Source: an uncultured Bacteroides sp.
GTDB taxonomy: Bacteria > Bacteroidota > Bacteroidia > Bacteroidales > Bacteroidaceae
Length of the DNA stretch: 64,000 nt
Direction: 5' to 3'
NCBI GenBank assembly: GCA_900544675.1
Contig: UQVZ01000002.1
Coordinates: 1 to 64,000 of the forward strand
Part shown: piece by piece, positions 1 to 8,821 of the stretch
Position numbering within the stretch: the stretch's first letter is position 1
Layout of the letters: each line of letters opens with the position of its first letter
The notes under the pieces: generated by a model
Told to the model about the DNA's origin: nothing
The model's database searches: none
Seen by the model: only the letters and a program-made list of their open reading frames with translations
Program-made: the position numbers and the translations under genes

Positions 1-170
1 TTTTATTCTTTGGGCGGATTAACCGCTGTCAATGTTGGCAAACATAGTAACTTACTTGAAAGGCAGATAAGTGCATCGGGCGCCAAAGATAAAATATTGC
101 CCGTCGCAGCACACCCGAATCCGATTATCCGTATCTTTGCACGGTTTTTCAGAAAAAGGTAGAAAGAATT
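1..170. other. left-edge intergenic region with promoter-like boxes on both strands
   Basis: No convincing gene is visible here. TATCTTTG at 132-139 on the + strand matches the Bacteroides -7 consensus TAnnTTTG and lies about 30 bases before the AEC transporter start. The same word occurs on the minus strand (CAAAGATA at 86-93), which suggests a divergent gene whose start lies left of the window. A short open frame (1-162, +) is present but has no recognisable protein character. Confidence 0.4.
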
Positions 171-1079
171 ATGGATGCTATCGTGACACAGATGATAATC
201 CTTTTCATCGTGGTAATAGCCGGCTACGGGCTGAGCAAGAAGAAAATGATGGACGCGGACTTCGACCGCAAACTCTCGGTGCTGGTCATCAATGTGACCT
301 GCCCCTGCCTGATACTTTCATCGGTGATGGGAGACACGCTGCCCGACAAACGTTTTATCCTGCCGCTGCTGATTGTAGGTTTTGCCACATACGTGATTCT
401 GATAGGCGCCGCCTTCCTCCTGCCCCGCTATTTCCCGGTGAAACGGGACGACCGCGGCATTTACAGCTTTATGCTGGCGTTCGGCAATGTGGGCTTCATC
501 GGATATCCCATTGTGGCCTCCATCTTCGGACCCAGCGCGGTGTTCTACGCCTGCATCCTCAACTTCCCCAGCACGTTGCTGATATTCGTGTTCGGCACGC
601 TTTTCATCTCGGGCGACCAGGGGAAGATGCGTTTCGACCGACGTACCCTCTATTGTCCGGCTATGTTGGCATCGTACCTTTCTATCCTGATAGTGGTGAC
701 AGGCTGGGTTCCGCCCCGTGTCATCAGCACGCCTTTCGTGTTGCTGGGCAACATCACCGTGCCGGCTGCCCTGCTCATCATCGGCTCTTCGATAGCCCAG
801 GTGCCCATCCGGAGGATGTTCGGCAACACCGCCATCTACCTGATGGCTGCCCTGCGCCTGCTGCTCATCCCTCTCCTCATCCTTTATCTGTCGCGCCTGT
901 GCCGGGTAGACGAGACTATCGCCAACATCAATGTGGTGCTGGCGGCCATGCCCGTAGCTTCGTATGGCACCTTGTTCTGCATCCAATATGAGAAAGGCGA
1001 GGTCATCATGGCAGAAGGGACATTCATCACCACCCTGCTCTCGGTACTAAGCATCCCGCTCCTGACGATGTTTTTATAG
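171..1079 (+). CDS. AEC family transporter (auxin efflux carrier-type permease)
   Basis: This 302-residue polytopic inner-membrane protein is hydrophobic along its whole length, with roughly ten predicted membrane segments starting at residue 6. Its layout, with a GNVGFIGYPI-type segment in the first half and a second hydrophobic block at the end, is that of the AEC family, which exports or imports small organic acids. The substrate cannot be read from sequence. The start follows a purine-rich stretch (agaaaaaggtagaaag) and a TATCTTTG -7 box at 132-139. It converges with the toxin-antitoxin-like cassette that follows. A long frame at 71-991 is only a shadow of this gene. Confidence 0.85.
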   Translation: MDAIVTQMIILFIVVIAGYGLSKKKMMDADFDRKLSVLVINVTCPCLILSSVMGDTLPDKRFILPLLIVGFATYVILIGAAFLLPRYFPVKRDDRGIYSFMLAFGNVGFIGYPIVASIFGPSAVFYACILNFPSTLLIFVFGTLFISGDQGKMRFDRRTLYCPAMLASYLSILIVVTGWVPPRVISTPFVLLGNITVPAALLIIGSSIAQVPIRRMFGNTAIYLMAALRLLLIPLLILYLSRLCRVDETIANINVVLAAMPVASYGTLFCIQYEKGEVIMAEGTFITTLLSVLSIPLLTMFL

Positions 1080-1140
1080 ATTTGAGGGGGAAAAGATTGG
1101 TTATAGCTAATAGCATACTTTCATGCCACATTGTTCTCAT

Positions 1141-1812
1141 TTAAGATTTTTCTTGATTAAAATATTCCTCTGCAGCTGCCTTCAAATCCATACTAATAAG
1201 TTCCCACGCATATCCTTTGTAGCAATCAATTCCGTCAGGACATTCTTTAACATCAAAGATTCTTCCAAATCCGGTTTCTATATCTTTTTTAGTAAAACTC
1301 CATTCGTCACGTATCATTGCCCACTCAATCATTTCCTTCAAACTGTATCTATTGGTAAGTTCATAAATATCCCAAAAATCTTTTTGCCTAGGATCATCCT
1401 GAGCAATTGCTTTTATTTTCATTGCGGCAATCTCTCTTATATCCGCAAGCCTTATACCATCTATACATTTGATAGGAAAAATAAAACTTTCCGTATAGAA
1501 AAAATCTACTTTTATACAATTATTCGAGGACTCACCGATGCGAACAGAATATCCCAATGCCGATTGGTCTAAACTATCCAGATTCTCTGAATATGGGAAA
1601 TTTTCTTGCAAGAAAGCTTTCATTGCCGTAGTATTCATACTCCCATAGTCTATAGCTGTAAACAAATCTATATCTATGGAGCGTCTATGACCTAATTGGA
1701 GGCTAAGGCATGTTCCACCAACCAAGTTGAAATCTTTAAAAATATCTGATTGCAGAATTGTCTTCAGACAACTGACTAACAGAGGAGATACAGTTTCATA
1801 ATGAAGTTTCAT
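1141..1812 (-). CDS. AbiEii-type nucleotidyltransferase, putative toxin of a type IV-like TA pair
   Basis: This 223-residue protein carries the nucleotidyltransferase signature GGT (32-34) followed by HRRSIDIDLF, with acidic residues at 47 and 49. A later KIKAIAQDDPRQKDFWDI block matches the conserved Lys/Asp motifs of the AbiEii/DUF1814 family. Members of that family act as toxins by adding nucleotides to tRNA or other targets. Its ATG overlaps the upstream HTH gene stop by four bases (ATGA), so the two are translationally coupled. The gene is clearly more A+T-rich than its neighbours, which suggests horizontal acquisition. The toxic activity and the target are inferred, not visible. Confidence 0.75.
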   Translation of the reverse strand: MKLHYETVSPLLVSCLKTILQSDIFKDFNLVGGTCLSLQLGHRRSIDIDLFTAIDYGSMNTTAMKAFLQENFPYSENLDSLDQSALGYSVRIGESSNNCIKVDFFYTESFIFPIKCIDGIRLADIREIAAMKIKAIAQDDPRQKDFWDIYELTNRYSLKEMIEWAMIRDEWSFTKKDIETGFGRIFDVKECPDGIDCYKGYAWELISMDLKAAAEEYFNQEKS

Positions 1813-2324
1813 TGCACAAATTCCTTAAAATTTCTTTCCCTTATTTCTTTTTTCCATTTGCTAGTTATTGCCGGTAATACAGTCCTTAACGTATCCTTAC
1901 CATAAAATCTGATGGCCTCTTCTATTTCCTGGCTGTTACCATATTCAAATATGCGCTGAATGACCCATTCTTTATTCTTTATCCAATTGATTTTTTCTAT
2001 TCTAGTATCCCAAAACAATGCCATACTGAATTTTGATAAATCCGGATGTATCAACATCTCTTTTTCCGTCAAATAAACATAGACTTCATAATTGGCTTGT
2101 ATTTTATAAAAATAACCTTTGATGCCTATTCCCAATGCTTTTTCTATATCAATAGATTGCTGAATCGTGAAATTTCTTGTGCCTTTGATTAATTCACTGA
2201 TTCTTTGCGGATATATACCCGTTTCAACAGATAATTGCTTTTGGGTTATTTTTGCCCTTCTCAAAATATGCTCCAAAACTTTTCCTGCCGGTGTCTTTTC
2301 TGATTTAATGTATTCTTCGTACAT
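1809..2324 (-). CDS. HTH protein with DUF6922-like C-terminus, putative antitoxin/autoregulator
   Basis: This 171-residue protein has an N-terminal XRE/HigA-like helix-turn-helix (about 14-68, with ITQKQLSVETGIYPQRISEL). A C-terminal part containing FWDTRIEKINWIKNKEWVIQRI resembles the DUF6922 domain seen in Bacteroidales. It is the first gene of a two-gene operon and overlaps the nucleotidyltransferase by four bases. A well-spaced Bacteroides promoter lies just upstream, with an 18-bp near-palindrome on its -33 box, which fits autoregulation by this protein. The antitoxin role is inferred from context. It differs from classical AbiEi antitoxins by having an XRE-type domain. Confidence 0.7.
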   Translation of the reverse strand: MYEEYIKSEKTPAGKVLEHILRRAKITQKQLSVETGIYPQRISELIKGTRNFTIQQSIDIEKALGIGIKGYFYKIQANYEVYVYLTEKEMLIHPDLSKFSMALFWDTRIEKINWIKNKEWVIQRIFEYGNSQEIEEAIRFYGKDTLRTVLPAITSKWKKEIRERNFKEFVQ

Positions 2325-2350
2325 ATCACTATATTATTAGAGTCTTGATA

Positions 2351-2391
2351 CAAAAATACATCTATCCGCCTAAATAACCAAATTCGGTTAT
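2351..2391 (-). promoter_or_regulatory. promoter and palindromic operator of the HTH-nucleotidyltransferase cassette
   Basis: Read on the minus strand, TTTG (-33) is followed after 20 bases by TATTTTTG (-7; CAAAAATA at 2351-2358 on +). This is a near-perfect Bacteroides promoter. An 18-bp near-palindrome, ATAACCAAATTCGGTTAT at 2374-2391 (16 of 18 positions symmetric), covers the -33 box and is a plausible autoregulatory operator for the HTH protein. Confidence 0.65.
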
Positions 2392-2446
2392 CTGTTTTTT
2401 TCTGAAATAACACAATACTTTTATACCCACTACATAAAGAATACTC

Positions 2447-2488
2447 ATAAAAAGAAAGCATCGCAGAACAAACCATGCCCCACGATGC
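2447..2488 (-). terminator. probable intrinsic terminator of kdgK-eda
   Basis: On the minus strand, downstream of eda, GCATCG (2483-2488) can pair with CGATGC (2458-2463). It is followed by TTTCTTTTT. The stem is only six base pairs with a long loop, so strength is uncertain. Confidence 0.45.
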
Positions 2489-2537
2489 CTCTCGCTTTAT
2501 ACACCTTTAAACAAAATGAACTTCCAAAGTCCTTATA

Positions 2538-3206
2538 TTATTTGCGCGCTTCGGCAATGTAGCCCAACGCTTCTTTACATTTGTCGGTAATGTAAGCCCA
2601 GTCTTCGGCTGCCACCTTATCTTTCGGGAACAGCTTCGAGCCCATACCTACGCAGAACACGCCTGCCTTAATCCACGATGTCAGGTTTTCCTGAGTCGGC
2701 TCTACACCGCCGGTCACCATCAGTTTCGACCACGGCATCGGTGCCAACATGCCTTTTACCAGTTTCGGACCCAACACATCGCCCGGGAATATCTTGCAAA
2801 GGTCGCAACCTACTTCCTGTGCGAAGCCTACTTCGGATACACTGCCGCATCCCGGCGTGTAAGCCACCAAGCGGCGGTTGCATACCTTGGCGATTTCAGG
2901 ATTGAACAAAGGACCTACCACAAAGTTGGCGCCCAACTGGATATAGAGGGCTGCCGTAGCCGGATCGACAACCGAACCTACGCCCATTGCCATTTCGGGA
3001 CATTCCTTTGCCGCATATTTCACCACTTCGGCAAATACTTCATGAGCAAAGTCGCCACGGTTTGTAAACTCGAAAGCACGTACACCGCCGTCGTAGCAAG
3101 CCTTTACGACTTTCTTTGCAATTTCTGCATCTTTATGGTAGAATACAGGTACCATGCCGGTCGAACCAATCTTGTTCAGCACAGCTATCTTGTCAAATTT
3201 TGCCAT
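2538..3206 (-). CDS. eda: KDPG/KHG aldolase
   Basis: This 222-residue class I aldolase cleaves 2-keto-3-deoxy-6-phosphogluconate to pyruvate and glyceraldehyde 3-phosphate in the cytosol. The Schiff-base lysine sits in DLCKIFPG (K138) and the catalytic glutamate in AFEFTNRG (E46). Length is close to the usual ~210 residues. It follows kdgK on the same strand, separated by a strong stem-loop at 3243-3293. With kdgK and uxaA it completes the lower hexuronate pathway. Confidence 0.93.
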   Translation of the reverse strand: MAKFDKIAVLNKIGSTGMVPVFYHKDAEIAKKVVKACYDGGVRAFEFTNRGDFAHEVFAEVVKYAAKECPEMAMGVGSVVDPATAALYIQLGANFVVGPLFNPEIAKVCNRRLVAYTPGCGSVSEVGFAQEVGCDLCKIFPGDVLGPKLVKGMLAPMPWSKLMVTGGVEPTQENLTSWIKAGVFCVGMGSKLFPKDKVAAEDWAYITDKCKEALGYIAEARK

Positions 3207-3242
3207 TTCGCTTATAATTTAAATTATTTTTGGATGATTATC

Positions 3243-3293
3243 CACCACAGATTACACGGATTTTAAAAAGATAAATCTGTGTAATCTGTGGTG
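3243..3293. repeat. intergenic hairpin between kdgK and eda
   Basis: Two arms of 21 bases (3243-3263 and 3273-3293), built on CCACAGATTACAC and its complement, pair almost perfectly around a nine-base loop. This is a word often seen in Bacteroides intergenic hairpins. Lying between two co-directional pathway genes, it could attenuate, stabilise or process the kdgK-eda mRNA. Confidence 0.75.
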
Positions 3294-3303
3294 AAAAACA
3301 GGG

Positions 3304-4326
3304 TTAACGTTGTACACGGCCACTCGCGTCACCACCTGCCAAGGCTTCTACTTCTTCTGCCGAAACCATATTGAAGTCTCCGTTGATGGTGTGTTTCAAA
3401 GCAGATGCCGCTACGGCAAATTCCAACGCTTCACCCTGATTGGATTTAGTTAGCAAGCCATGAATGATACCGCCCGAGAATGAATCGCCGCCACCTACAC
3501 GGTCGATAATCGGGTCGATATCGTAGTGTTTCGATACATAAAACTCTTCTCCGTTGTAAATCATCGCTTTCCAGCCGTTGTGAGTAGCAGAATAAGACTC
3601 GCGCAACGTAGAGATAACGTATTTGAAACCGAATGTCTCAGCCATTGCTTTAAAAATGCCCTTATAACCTTCGGCATCGGTCTTTCCGCCTTCTACATCA
3701 GCATCCGGCTTGAATCCCAAGCAAAGTTCGGCATCTTCTTCGTTACCGATACATACGTCTACATATTGCATCAACGGACGCATGATAGACTGCGCTTTTT
3801 CTTTAGTCCACAATTTCTTGCGGAAATTCAAGTCAACCGATACAGTCACGCCATGACGTTTGGCGGCTTCGCAAGCCAGTTTGGTCAGTTCGGCAGCTTT
3901 GTCGGAAATGGCAGGCGTAATACCCGACCAGTGGAACCAGTCGGCGCCTTCCATGATAGCATCGAAATCGAAATCAGAAGGGTCTGCTTCCGCAATAGCA
4001 GAATGCGCACGGTCGTAAATCACCTTGCTAGGACGCATGGAAGCACCGGTCTCCAAATAATAAATACCCAGACGATCACCCCCACGAGCGATATAATCGG
4101 TCTTCACACCATATCTGCGCAAAGCATTCAAGGCACACTGCCCGATTTCATGTTTTGGCAATTTGGTTACGAAATAAGCATCGTGACCATAGTTGGCACA
4201 ACTAACAGCTACATTGGCTTCACCGCCGCCATATACTACATCAAAACTATCCGCTTGCACAAAACGTGTATTACCGGGAGTTGACAATCTCAACATGATC
4301 TCGCCTAAAGTAACAATTTTTCCCAT
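3304..4326 (-). CDS. kdgK: 2-keto-3-deoxygluconate kinase (PfkB family)
   Basis: This 340-residue ribokinase-family sugar kinase phosphorylates 2-keto-3-deoxygluconate to KDPG, the substrate of the downstream eda product. The N-terminal PfkB signature VYGGGEANVAV (31-41) and the C-terminal DRVGGGDSFSGG with catalytic D281 are intact. It is divergent from the LacI-family regulator. The intergenic region contains a well-spaced minus-strand promoter and a 14-bp central-CG palindrome likely to be the regulator's operator. Confidence 0.9.
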   Translation of the reverse strand: MGKIVTLGEIMLRLSTPGNTRFVQADSFDVVYGGGEANVAVSCANYGHDAYFVTKLPKHEIGQCALNALRRYGVKTDYIARGGDRLGIYYLETGASMRPSKVIYDRAHSAIAEADPSDFDFDAIMEGADWFHWSGITPAISDKAAELTKLACEAAKRHGVTVSVDLNFRKKLWTKEKAQSIMRPLMQYVDVCIGNEEDAELCLGFKPDADVEGGKTDAEGYKGIFKAMAETFGFKYVISTLRESYSATHNGWKAMIYNGEEFYVSKHYDIDPIIDRVGGGDSFSGGIIHGLLTKSNQGEALEFAVAASALKHTINGDFNMVSAEEVEALAGGDASGRVQR

Positions 4327-4407
4327 TACCGCTAAATTTTATATCATTTATACTTTTGTTTGATTTATCTCTGCCTTTTCTACGCATTAAGCAACAAATA
4401 TATGCTC

Positions 4408-4450
4408 TGTGTACGCACACAAAGGTACGATTTATTTTTTAAATACCAAA
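4408..4450 (-). promoter_or_regulatory. kdgK promoter with candidate LacI-type operator
   Basis: On the minus strand, TTTG (CAAA at 4447-4450 on +) and TACCTTTG (CAAAGGTA at 4420-4427) are separated by 19 bases, a good Bacteroides promoter. TGTGTACGCACACA at 4408-4421 is a 14-bp palindrome with 12 symmetric positions and a central CG, the usual form of LacI/GalR operators. It overlaps the expected transcription start. A weaker + strand box TATATTTG (4459-4466) may serve the regulator gene. Confidence 0.6.
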
Positions 4451-4531
4451 AAAAGTAATATATTTGTATCGATATTTTTTCAAAGCAGACATTAAACCTT
4501 CTTTTAGAAACATATTTTAAGAGACCAGTAT

Positions 4532-5611
4532 ATGGACAAACAAGCAGAACGAATCCGAATCAAAGATATAGCCCACTTGGCAGGAGTATCCGTAGGGACA
4601 GTCGACCGTGTGCTGCACGGACGTAGCGGGGTATCTGAATCCAGCAGGAAAAAAGTAGAAGCTATCTTAAAGCAACTTGATTACCAGCCTAATATGTATG
4701 CAAGCGCTTTGGCATCGAACAAGAAGTATGTTTTTGCTTGCCTGCTGCCCCAACATACAGCAGGCGAATACTGGACTTATGTGGAAAACGGAATGAGTCA
4801 GGCTATCAAGGCTTTTTCTGATTTCAACATTTCACTGGTTACAGGATATTACGACCAATATATGCTGGGCGATTTCAAACGGGCTGGCGAAGAATTGCTG
4901 AAAGTATCTCCCGACGGGCTGGTCATCTCCCCTACTATCGAAATGGAAACTATTGGATTTGTCAACGAACTGCAAGTCCGCTCTATACCTTATATATTTA
5001 TAGACTCGAACATACCGGAACTGAAGCCGCTCGCTTTCTATGGCCAACATGCCAAACAAAGCGGATATTTTGCTGCGCGTATGATGAAAATGCTTATGCA
5101 GAACGCAACGGAATTGGTCATGTTCCGTCAAATCAACGAAGGGCGTTTAGGCTCGAACCAACAATTGCATCGCGAAGAAGGTTTTTATGCATATATGAAA
5201 GAACATCACCCGAACCTGACTTTACGAGAACTGAACCTGTATGCCAAACGGCCGGGAGAAGACGAAACCTTGCTGAATCAATTCTTCAAGGAATATCCGG
5301 GCATAATGTATGGCATCACATTCAACTCGAAAGCCTACATCGTCGGAGAATATATGGAAAGACACCATCGAAAAGATTTTCATCTAATGGGTTACGACCT
5401 GTTGGAGCGCAACGTCAATTGCCTACGGAACGGAAGCATTGATTTCATCATCGCACAACAGCCGACGATGCAAGGATATAACAGCATCGCCAGCCTGTGC
5501 GACCACCTGATACTGAAAAAAGCCATCAAGGAATGCAACTACATGCCTATCAATTTCTTGTCGATAGAAAACATTGACTTCTATCTGGACGCACATAGAA
5601 ACAATAACTAA
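4532..5611 (+). CDS. LacI family transcriptional regulator of hexuronate genes
   Basis: This 359-residue protein has an N-terminal LacI helix-turn-helix (about 8-55; IKDIAHLAGVSVGTVDRVLHG and hinge YQPNMYASAL) followed by a periplasmic-binding-protein-like effector domain. It sits between divergent kdgK-eda and uxaA, 13 bases ahead of the latter, so it should control both. The likely inducer is a hexuronate intermediate such as KDG or altronate. That is inferred from context only. Confidence 0.88.
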   Translation: MDKQAERIRIKDIAHLAGVSVGTVDRVLHGRSGVSESSRKKVEAILKQLDYQPNMYASALASNKKYVFACLLPQHTAGEYWTYVENGMSQAIKAFSDFNISLVTGYYDQYMLGDFKRAGEELLKVSPDGLVISPTIEMETIGFVNELQVRSIPYIFIDSNIPELKPLAFYGQHAKQSGYFAARMMKMLMQNATELVMFRQINEGRLGSNQQLHREEGFYAYMKEHHPNLTLRELNLYAKRPGEDETLLNQFFKEYPGIMYGITFNSKAYIVGEYMERHHRKDFHLMGYDLLERNVNCLRNGSIDFIIAQQPTMQGYNSIASLCDHLILKKAIKECNYMPINFLSIENIDFYLDAHRNNN

Positions 5612-5624
5612 TCAACATAGCTTT

Positions 5625-7115
5625 ATGGAAACAACTTATCTGAAAATCAACCCCGCCGACAACGTGGCAGTTGCCATTACTCCACTCAAAGCCGGCGAAA
5701 CCATTCAAGTGGACGGACAAAATATCACCCTGCAGACAGACATTCCTGCCGGTCACAAGGTAACCCTGAAAGACTTTAACGAAGGAGACAACATCATCAA
5801 ATACGGATATCCCATCGGACACGCTATCAAGCAGGTAGCGAAAGGAAGCTGGATTTCGGAAAAAGAAATCAAGACCAACCTTGCCGGTCTGCTGGAATAT
5901 ACGTACAACCCGATTCAGGTATCGCTGGACATCCCGCACGAGAACCGTACCTTCAAAGGCTACCGGCGCAAGAACGGCGATGTAGGTATCCGCAACGAAA
6001 TCTGGATTATCCCTACCGTGGGCTGTGTAAACGGTATCGTCAACCAACTTGCCGAAGCCTTGCGCAACGAAACCAAGGAAGAAGGAATCGATGCCATTGT
6101 GGCCTTCCCTCATAATTACGGCTGCTCGCAACTGGGAGAAGACCACGAGAATACCAAGAAAATCTTGCGCGACATGGTGCTTCACCCCAACGCCGGAGCC
6201 GTATTGGTCGTAGGATTAGGATGCGAGAACAACCAGCCGGATGTTTTCCGCGAATTTATAGGAAAGTATGATGAAGACCGTATCCGGTTCATGGTGGCAC
6301 AGAAAGTGGACGATGAATTTGAAGAAGGCATGAAAATACTGCGCGAACTGTATGCCAAATGCAAACAGGATGTCCGCACGGATGTTCCGCTCTCGGAATT
6401 GCGTGTAGGACTAAAGTGCGGAGGCTCTGACGGTTTCTCGGGCATTACAGCCAATCCGCTACTGGGTATGTTCTCCGATTACCTCATTGCGCAAGGTGGC
6501 ACGTCGGTGTTGACCGAAGTACCGGAAATGTTCGGTGCCGAAACTATCCTGATGAACCGCTGCAAGACTCCGGAACTGTTCGAACAAACGGTTCATCTGA
6601 TTAACGACTTCAAGGAATATTTCCTGTCTCACGGCGAACCGGTAGGCGAAAACCCGTCGCCGGGCAACAAGGCGGGAGGTATCTCTACGCTGGAAGAAAA
6701 AGCGCTGGGATGTACGCAGAAATGCGGAAAGAGCTATGTATCGGGTGTGATGCCATACGGCGAACGCCTGCAAACCAAAGGACTGAACCTGCTCTCGGCA
6801 CCAGGCAACGACCTGGTAGCAGCTACGGCACTGGCTTCGTGCGGCTGCCATCTCGTCTTGTTCACTACCGGACGCGGAACACCTTTCGGCACATACGTAC
6901 CGACAATGAAAATCTCTACCAACTCACGCCTGGCAGCTCACAAGCCGGGATGGATTGACTTCAATGCCGGAGTGATTGTAGAAAACGAGCCGATGGAAGT
7001 GACTTGCCGCCGTTTTACTGATTATGTCATCCGCGTAGCCAGCGGCGAATGGGTAAACAACGAAAAGAAGAACTACCGCGAAATTGCCATCTTCAAGACG
7101 GGAGTCACCCTGTAA
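5625..7115 (+). CDS. uxaA: altronate dehydratase (UxaA family), full-length
   Basis: This 496-residue enzyme dehydrates D-altronate to 2-keto-3-deoxygluconate, feeding KdgK and Eda. An N-terminal SAF domain (about 10-80) precedes the catalytic part, which has cysteine-rich motifs: NYGCSQLG, GLGCENNQPD, KCGGSDGFSG, GCTQKCGKSY and ASCGCHLV. I chose the ATG at 5625 (METTYLKINP) because the longer frame from 5574 overlaps the regulator. The gene is 13 bases after it. No uxaB or uxaC lies nearby, so altronate must be made by genes elsewhere. A UxaA-family galactarate dehydratase is the main alternative. Confidence 0.88.
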   Translation: METTYLKINPADNVAVAITPLKAGETIQVDGQNITLQTDIPAGHKVTLKDFNEGDNIIKYGYPIGHAIKQVAKGSWISEKEIKTNLAGLLEYTYNPIQVSLDIPHENRTFKGYRRKNGDVGIRNEIWIIPTVGCVNGIVNQLAEALRNETKEEGIDAIVAFPHNYGCSQLGEDHENTKKILRDMVLHPNAGAVLVVGLGCENNQPDVFREFIGKYDEDRIRFMVAQKVDDEFEEGMKILRELYAKCKQDVRTDVPLSELRVGLKCGGSDGFSGITANPLLGMFSDYLIAQGGTSVLTEVPEMFGAETILMNRCKTPELFEQTVHLINDFKEYFLSHGEPVGENPSPGNKAGGISTLEEKALGCTQKCGKSYVSGVMPYGERLQTKGLNLLSAPGNDLVAATALASCGCHLVLFTTGRGTPFGTYVPTMKISTNSRLAAHKPGWIDFNAGVIVENEPMEVTCRRFTDYVIRVASGEWVNNEKKNYREIAIFKTGVTL

Positions 7116-7160
7116 TGAACTTCTACGAAACAGATAAGAGGGTGTCAAAATAGGCTTTTT

Positions 7161-7251
7161 CAAACACAGAGACACAAAGGCACAGAGTTTCATCTTTTAT
7201 ATATTATCAATAATCAATTTATATTCTCTGTGACTCAGTGTCTCTGTGTTC
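7161..7251. repeat. long hairpin downstream of uxaA
   Basis: Arms at 7161-7187 and 7226-7251, built from CAGAGACACAAAG and its complement, pair imperfectly around a loop of about 38 bases. A second pair (GGGTGTC near 7140 with GCACCC near 7263) may extend it. It lies between uxaA and the antiporter gene and may act as a transcript 3' end structure. The same word recurs at 28132-28205. Confidence 0.65.
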
Positions 7252-7397
7252 AATCTCTTAGGAGCACCCTTTTCCTTTTTTGCTTTTACCGGTCCGACAC
7301 ATCCTTTCTCCTACAGTGCAATCGTTTATCCCAAGAGAGGCTTTTTACAGAAAAAGCATTATCTTTGCACCATTCTCTAATTCTATATATTATTTAC

Positions 7398-8702
7398 ATG
7401 GACTACAACAAACTGACTCCCATCGTAAACAAACCGAACGGATGGGCACTAATGCCGCTGGTGGTATTCCTGTGTCTTTACCTGGTGACTTCCATCCTTG
7501 TCAACGATTTCTATAAAGTTCCTATAACCGTCGCCTTCATGGTGGCATCGGTCTATGCCGTAGCTACTACCAAAGGACTATCGCTAAACGACCGTATCCT
7601 GCAATACTCCATAGGGGCTGCCAATACCAACATCATGCTGATGATTTGGATATTCATCCTTGCCGGAGCGTTTGCCCAGTCCGCCAAAGCCATGGGAGCA
7701 ATAGACGCTACCGTAAATCTCACCCTTTGGCTGCTTCCCGAAAACCTGCTTCTGGCAGGCATCTTTCTGGCTTCCTGTTTCATCTCGCTGTCCATCGGTA
7801 CCTCGGTAGGCACCATTGTGGCACTGGTACCCGTAGCTGCCGGCATCGCGGCCAAGACCGATATCAGCATGGCTTTTATGACAGCCATTGTGATAGGAGG
7901 TGCATTCTTCGGAGATAACCTTTCCTTTATCTCCGACACCACCATTGCCGCTACACGCACACAAGGCTGTGTCATGCGCGATAAGTTCCGTGCCAACTTC
8001 CTGATAGCCCTACCCGCTGCCTTGCTGGTATTGGGGTATTACATCGTATATGGCATGCAGACAGAAGCGCATCCCGAAGTGCAATCCATCGAATGGGTCA
8101 AAATTATCCCCTACCTTATCGTATTGGGAACTTCCATTGCCGGAATGAATGTCACGTTAGTATTGTTGACAGGATTGCTGTCGACAGGCATCATCGGACT
8201 GGCATACGGCACATTCGACATTTTCGGATGGTTCAGCTCGATGGGAGAAGGCATATTGGGAATGGGAGAACTGATTATCATCACCCTGATGGCTGGCGGC
8301 ATGCTGGAGTTAATCCGGTTTAACGGCGGCATCGACTACATCCTTCACCGCCTGACCAGACACATCGGGAATAGACGAGGAGCAGAATTCAGCATCGCGG
8401 CACTGGTCAGCCTTGCCAACTTCTGTACGGCAAACAATACCATCGCCATCATTACGGTAGGTCCACTGGCAAGCCGCATTGCAGAAGAATATCGGGTGGA
8501 CAAACGGAAAAGCGCAAGTATTCTCGATACGTTCTCGTGCGTAATACAAGGCATCATCCCCTACGGCGCGCAAATGCTGATTGCCGCCGGACTGACCCAA
8601 CTGTCTCCGCTCGACTTTATACCTTATTTATATTACCCGATGGCATTGGGAGCAGTCGCCTTCCTAAGCATCATCTTCCGCTTTCCGAAACAATACTCAT
8701 AA
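7398..8702 (+). CDS. NhaC-family Na+/H+ antiporter or related carboxylate antiporter
   Basis: This 434-residue membrane protein has about eleven hydrophobic segments and the NhaC-family block SLSIGTSVGTIVALVPVAAG followed by IGGAFFGDNLSFISDTTIAA. It probably exchanges Na+ and H+. Some family members carry organic acids, so a role linked to the preceding uronate genes is possible but unproven. The start at 7398 (MDYNKLTPIV) is preferred over an upstream extension at 7230, which runs through hairpin DNA. A -7 box TATCTTTG at 7360-7367 supports it. Confidence 0.82.
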   Translation: MDYNKLTPIVNKPNGWALMPLVVFLCLYLVTSILVNDFYKVPITVAFMVASVYAVATTKGLSLNDRILQYSIGAANTNIMLMIWIFILAGAFAQSAKAMGAIDATVNLTLWLLPENLLLAGIFLASCFISLSIGTSVGTIVALVPVAAGIAAKTDISMAFMTAIVIGGAFFGDNLSFISDTTIAATRTQGCVMRDKFRANFLIALPAALLVLGYYIVYGMQTEAHPEVQSIEWVKIIPYLIVLGTSIAGMNVTLVLLTGLLSTGIIGLAYGTFDIFGWFSSMGEGILGMGELIIITLMAGGMLELIRFNGGIDYILHRLTRHIGNRRGAEFSIAALVSLANFCTANNTIAIITVGPLASRIAEEYRVDKRKSASILDTFSCVIQGIIPYGAQMLIAAGLTQLSPLDFIPYLYYPMALGAVAFLSIIFRFPKQYS

Positions 8703-8706
8703 ATGA

Positions 8707-8820
8707 TAAATGAAGAATGAAGAATGAAGAACGAAGAGCTAAAAACGAAAAATGAAGAATCCGCGTTTTAATAAAAAACAACAACGGATTCTTCATTCTT
8801 GATTCTTCATTCTTCATTTA
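8707..8820. repeat. inverted-repeat region between convergent antiporter and TPR genes
   Basis: Copies of TGAAGAATGAAGAAT on the left (from 8707) and its complement on the right (to 8820) pair with one another. An inner pair (AATGAAGAATCCG and CGGATTCTTCATT) lies inside. It sits between two converging genes, so it may serve as a bidirectional transcript end. The same word occurs at 32054. Confidence 0.6.
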
Positions 8821-8821
8821 A

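Noticed and set aside
71..991. 306-codon open frame overlapping the AEC transporter
   Set aside because: Its translation is rich in Arg, Pro and His with no family resemblance, while the other frame gives a clean membrane transporter. It is a shadow frame.
7230..7397. N-terminal extension of the NhaC-family antiporter
   Set aside because: It runs through an intergenic hairpin and a -7 box and lacks transporter character.
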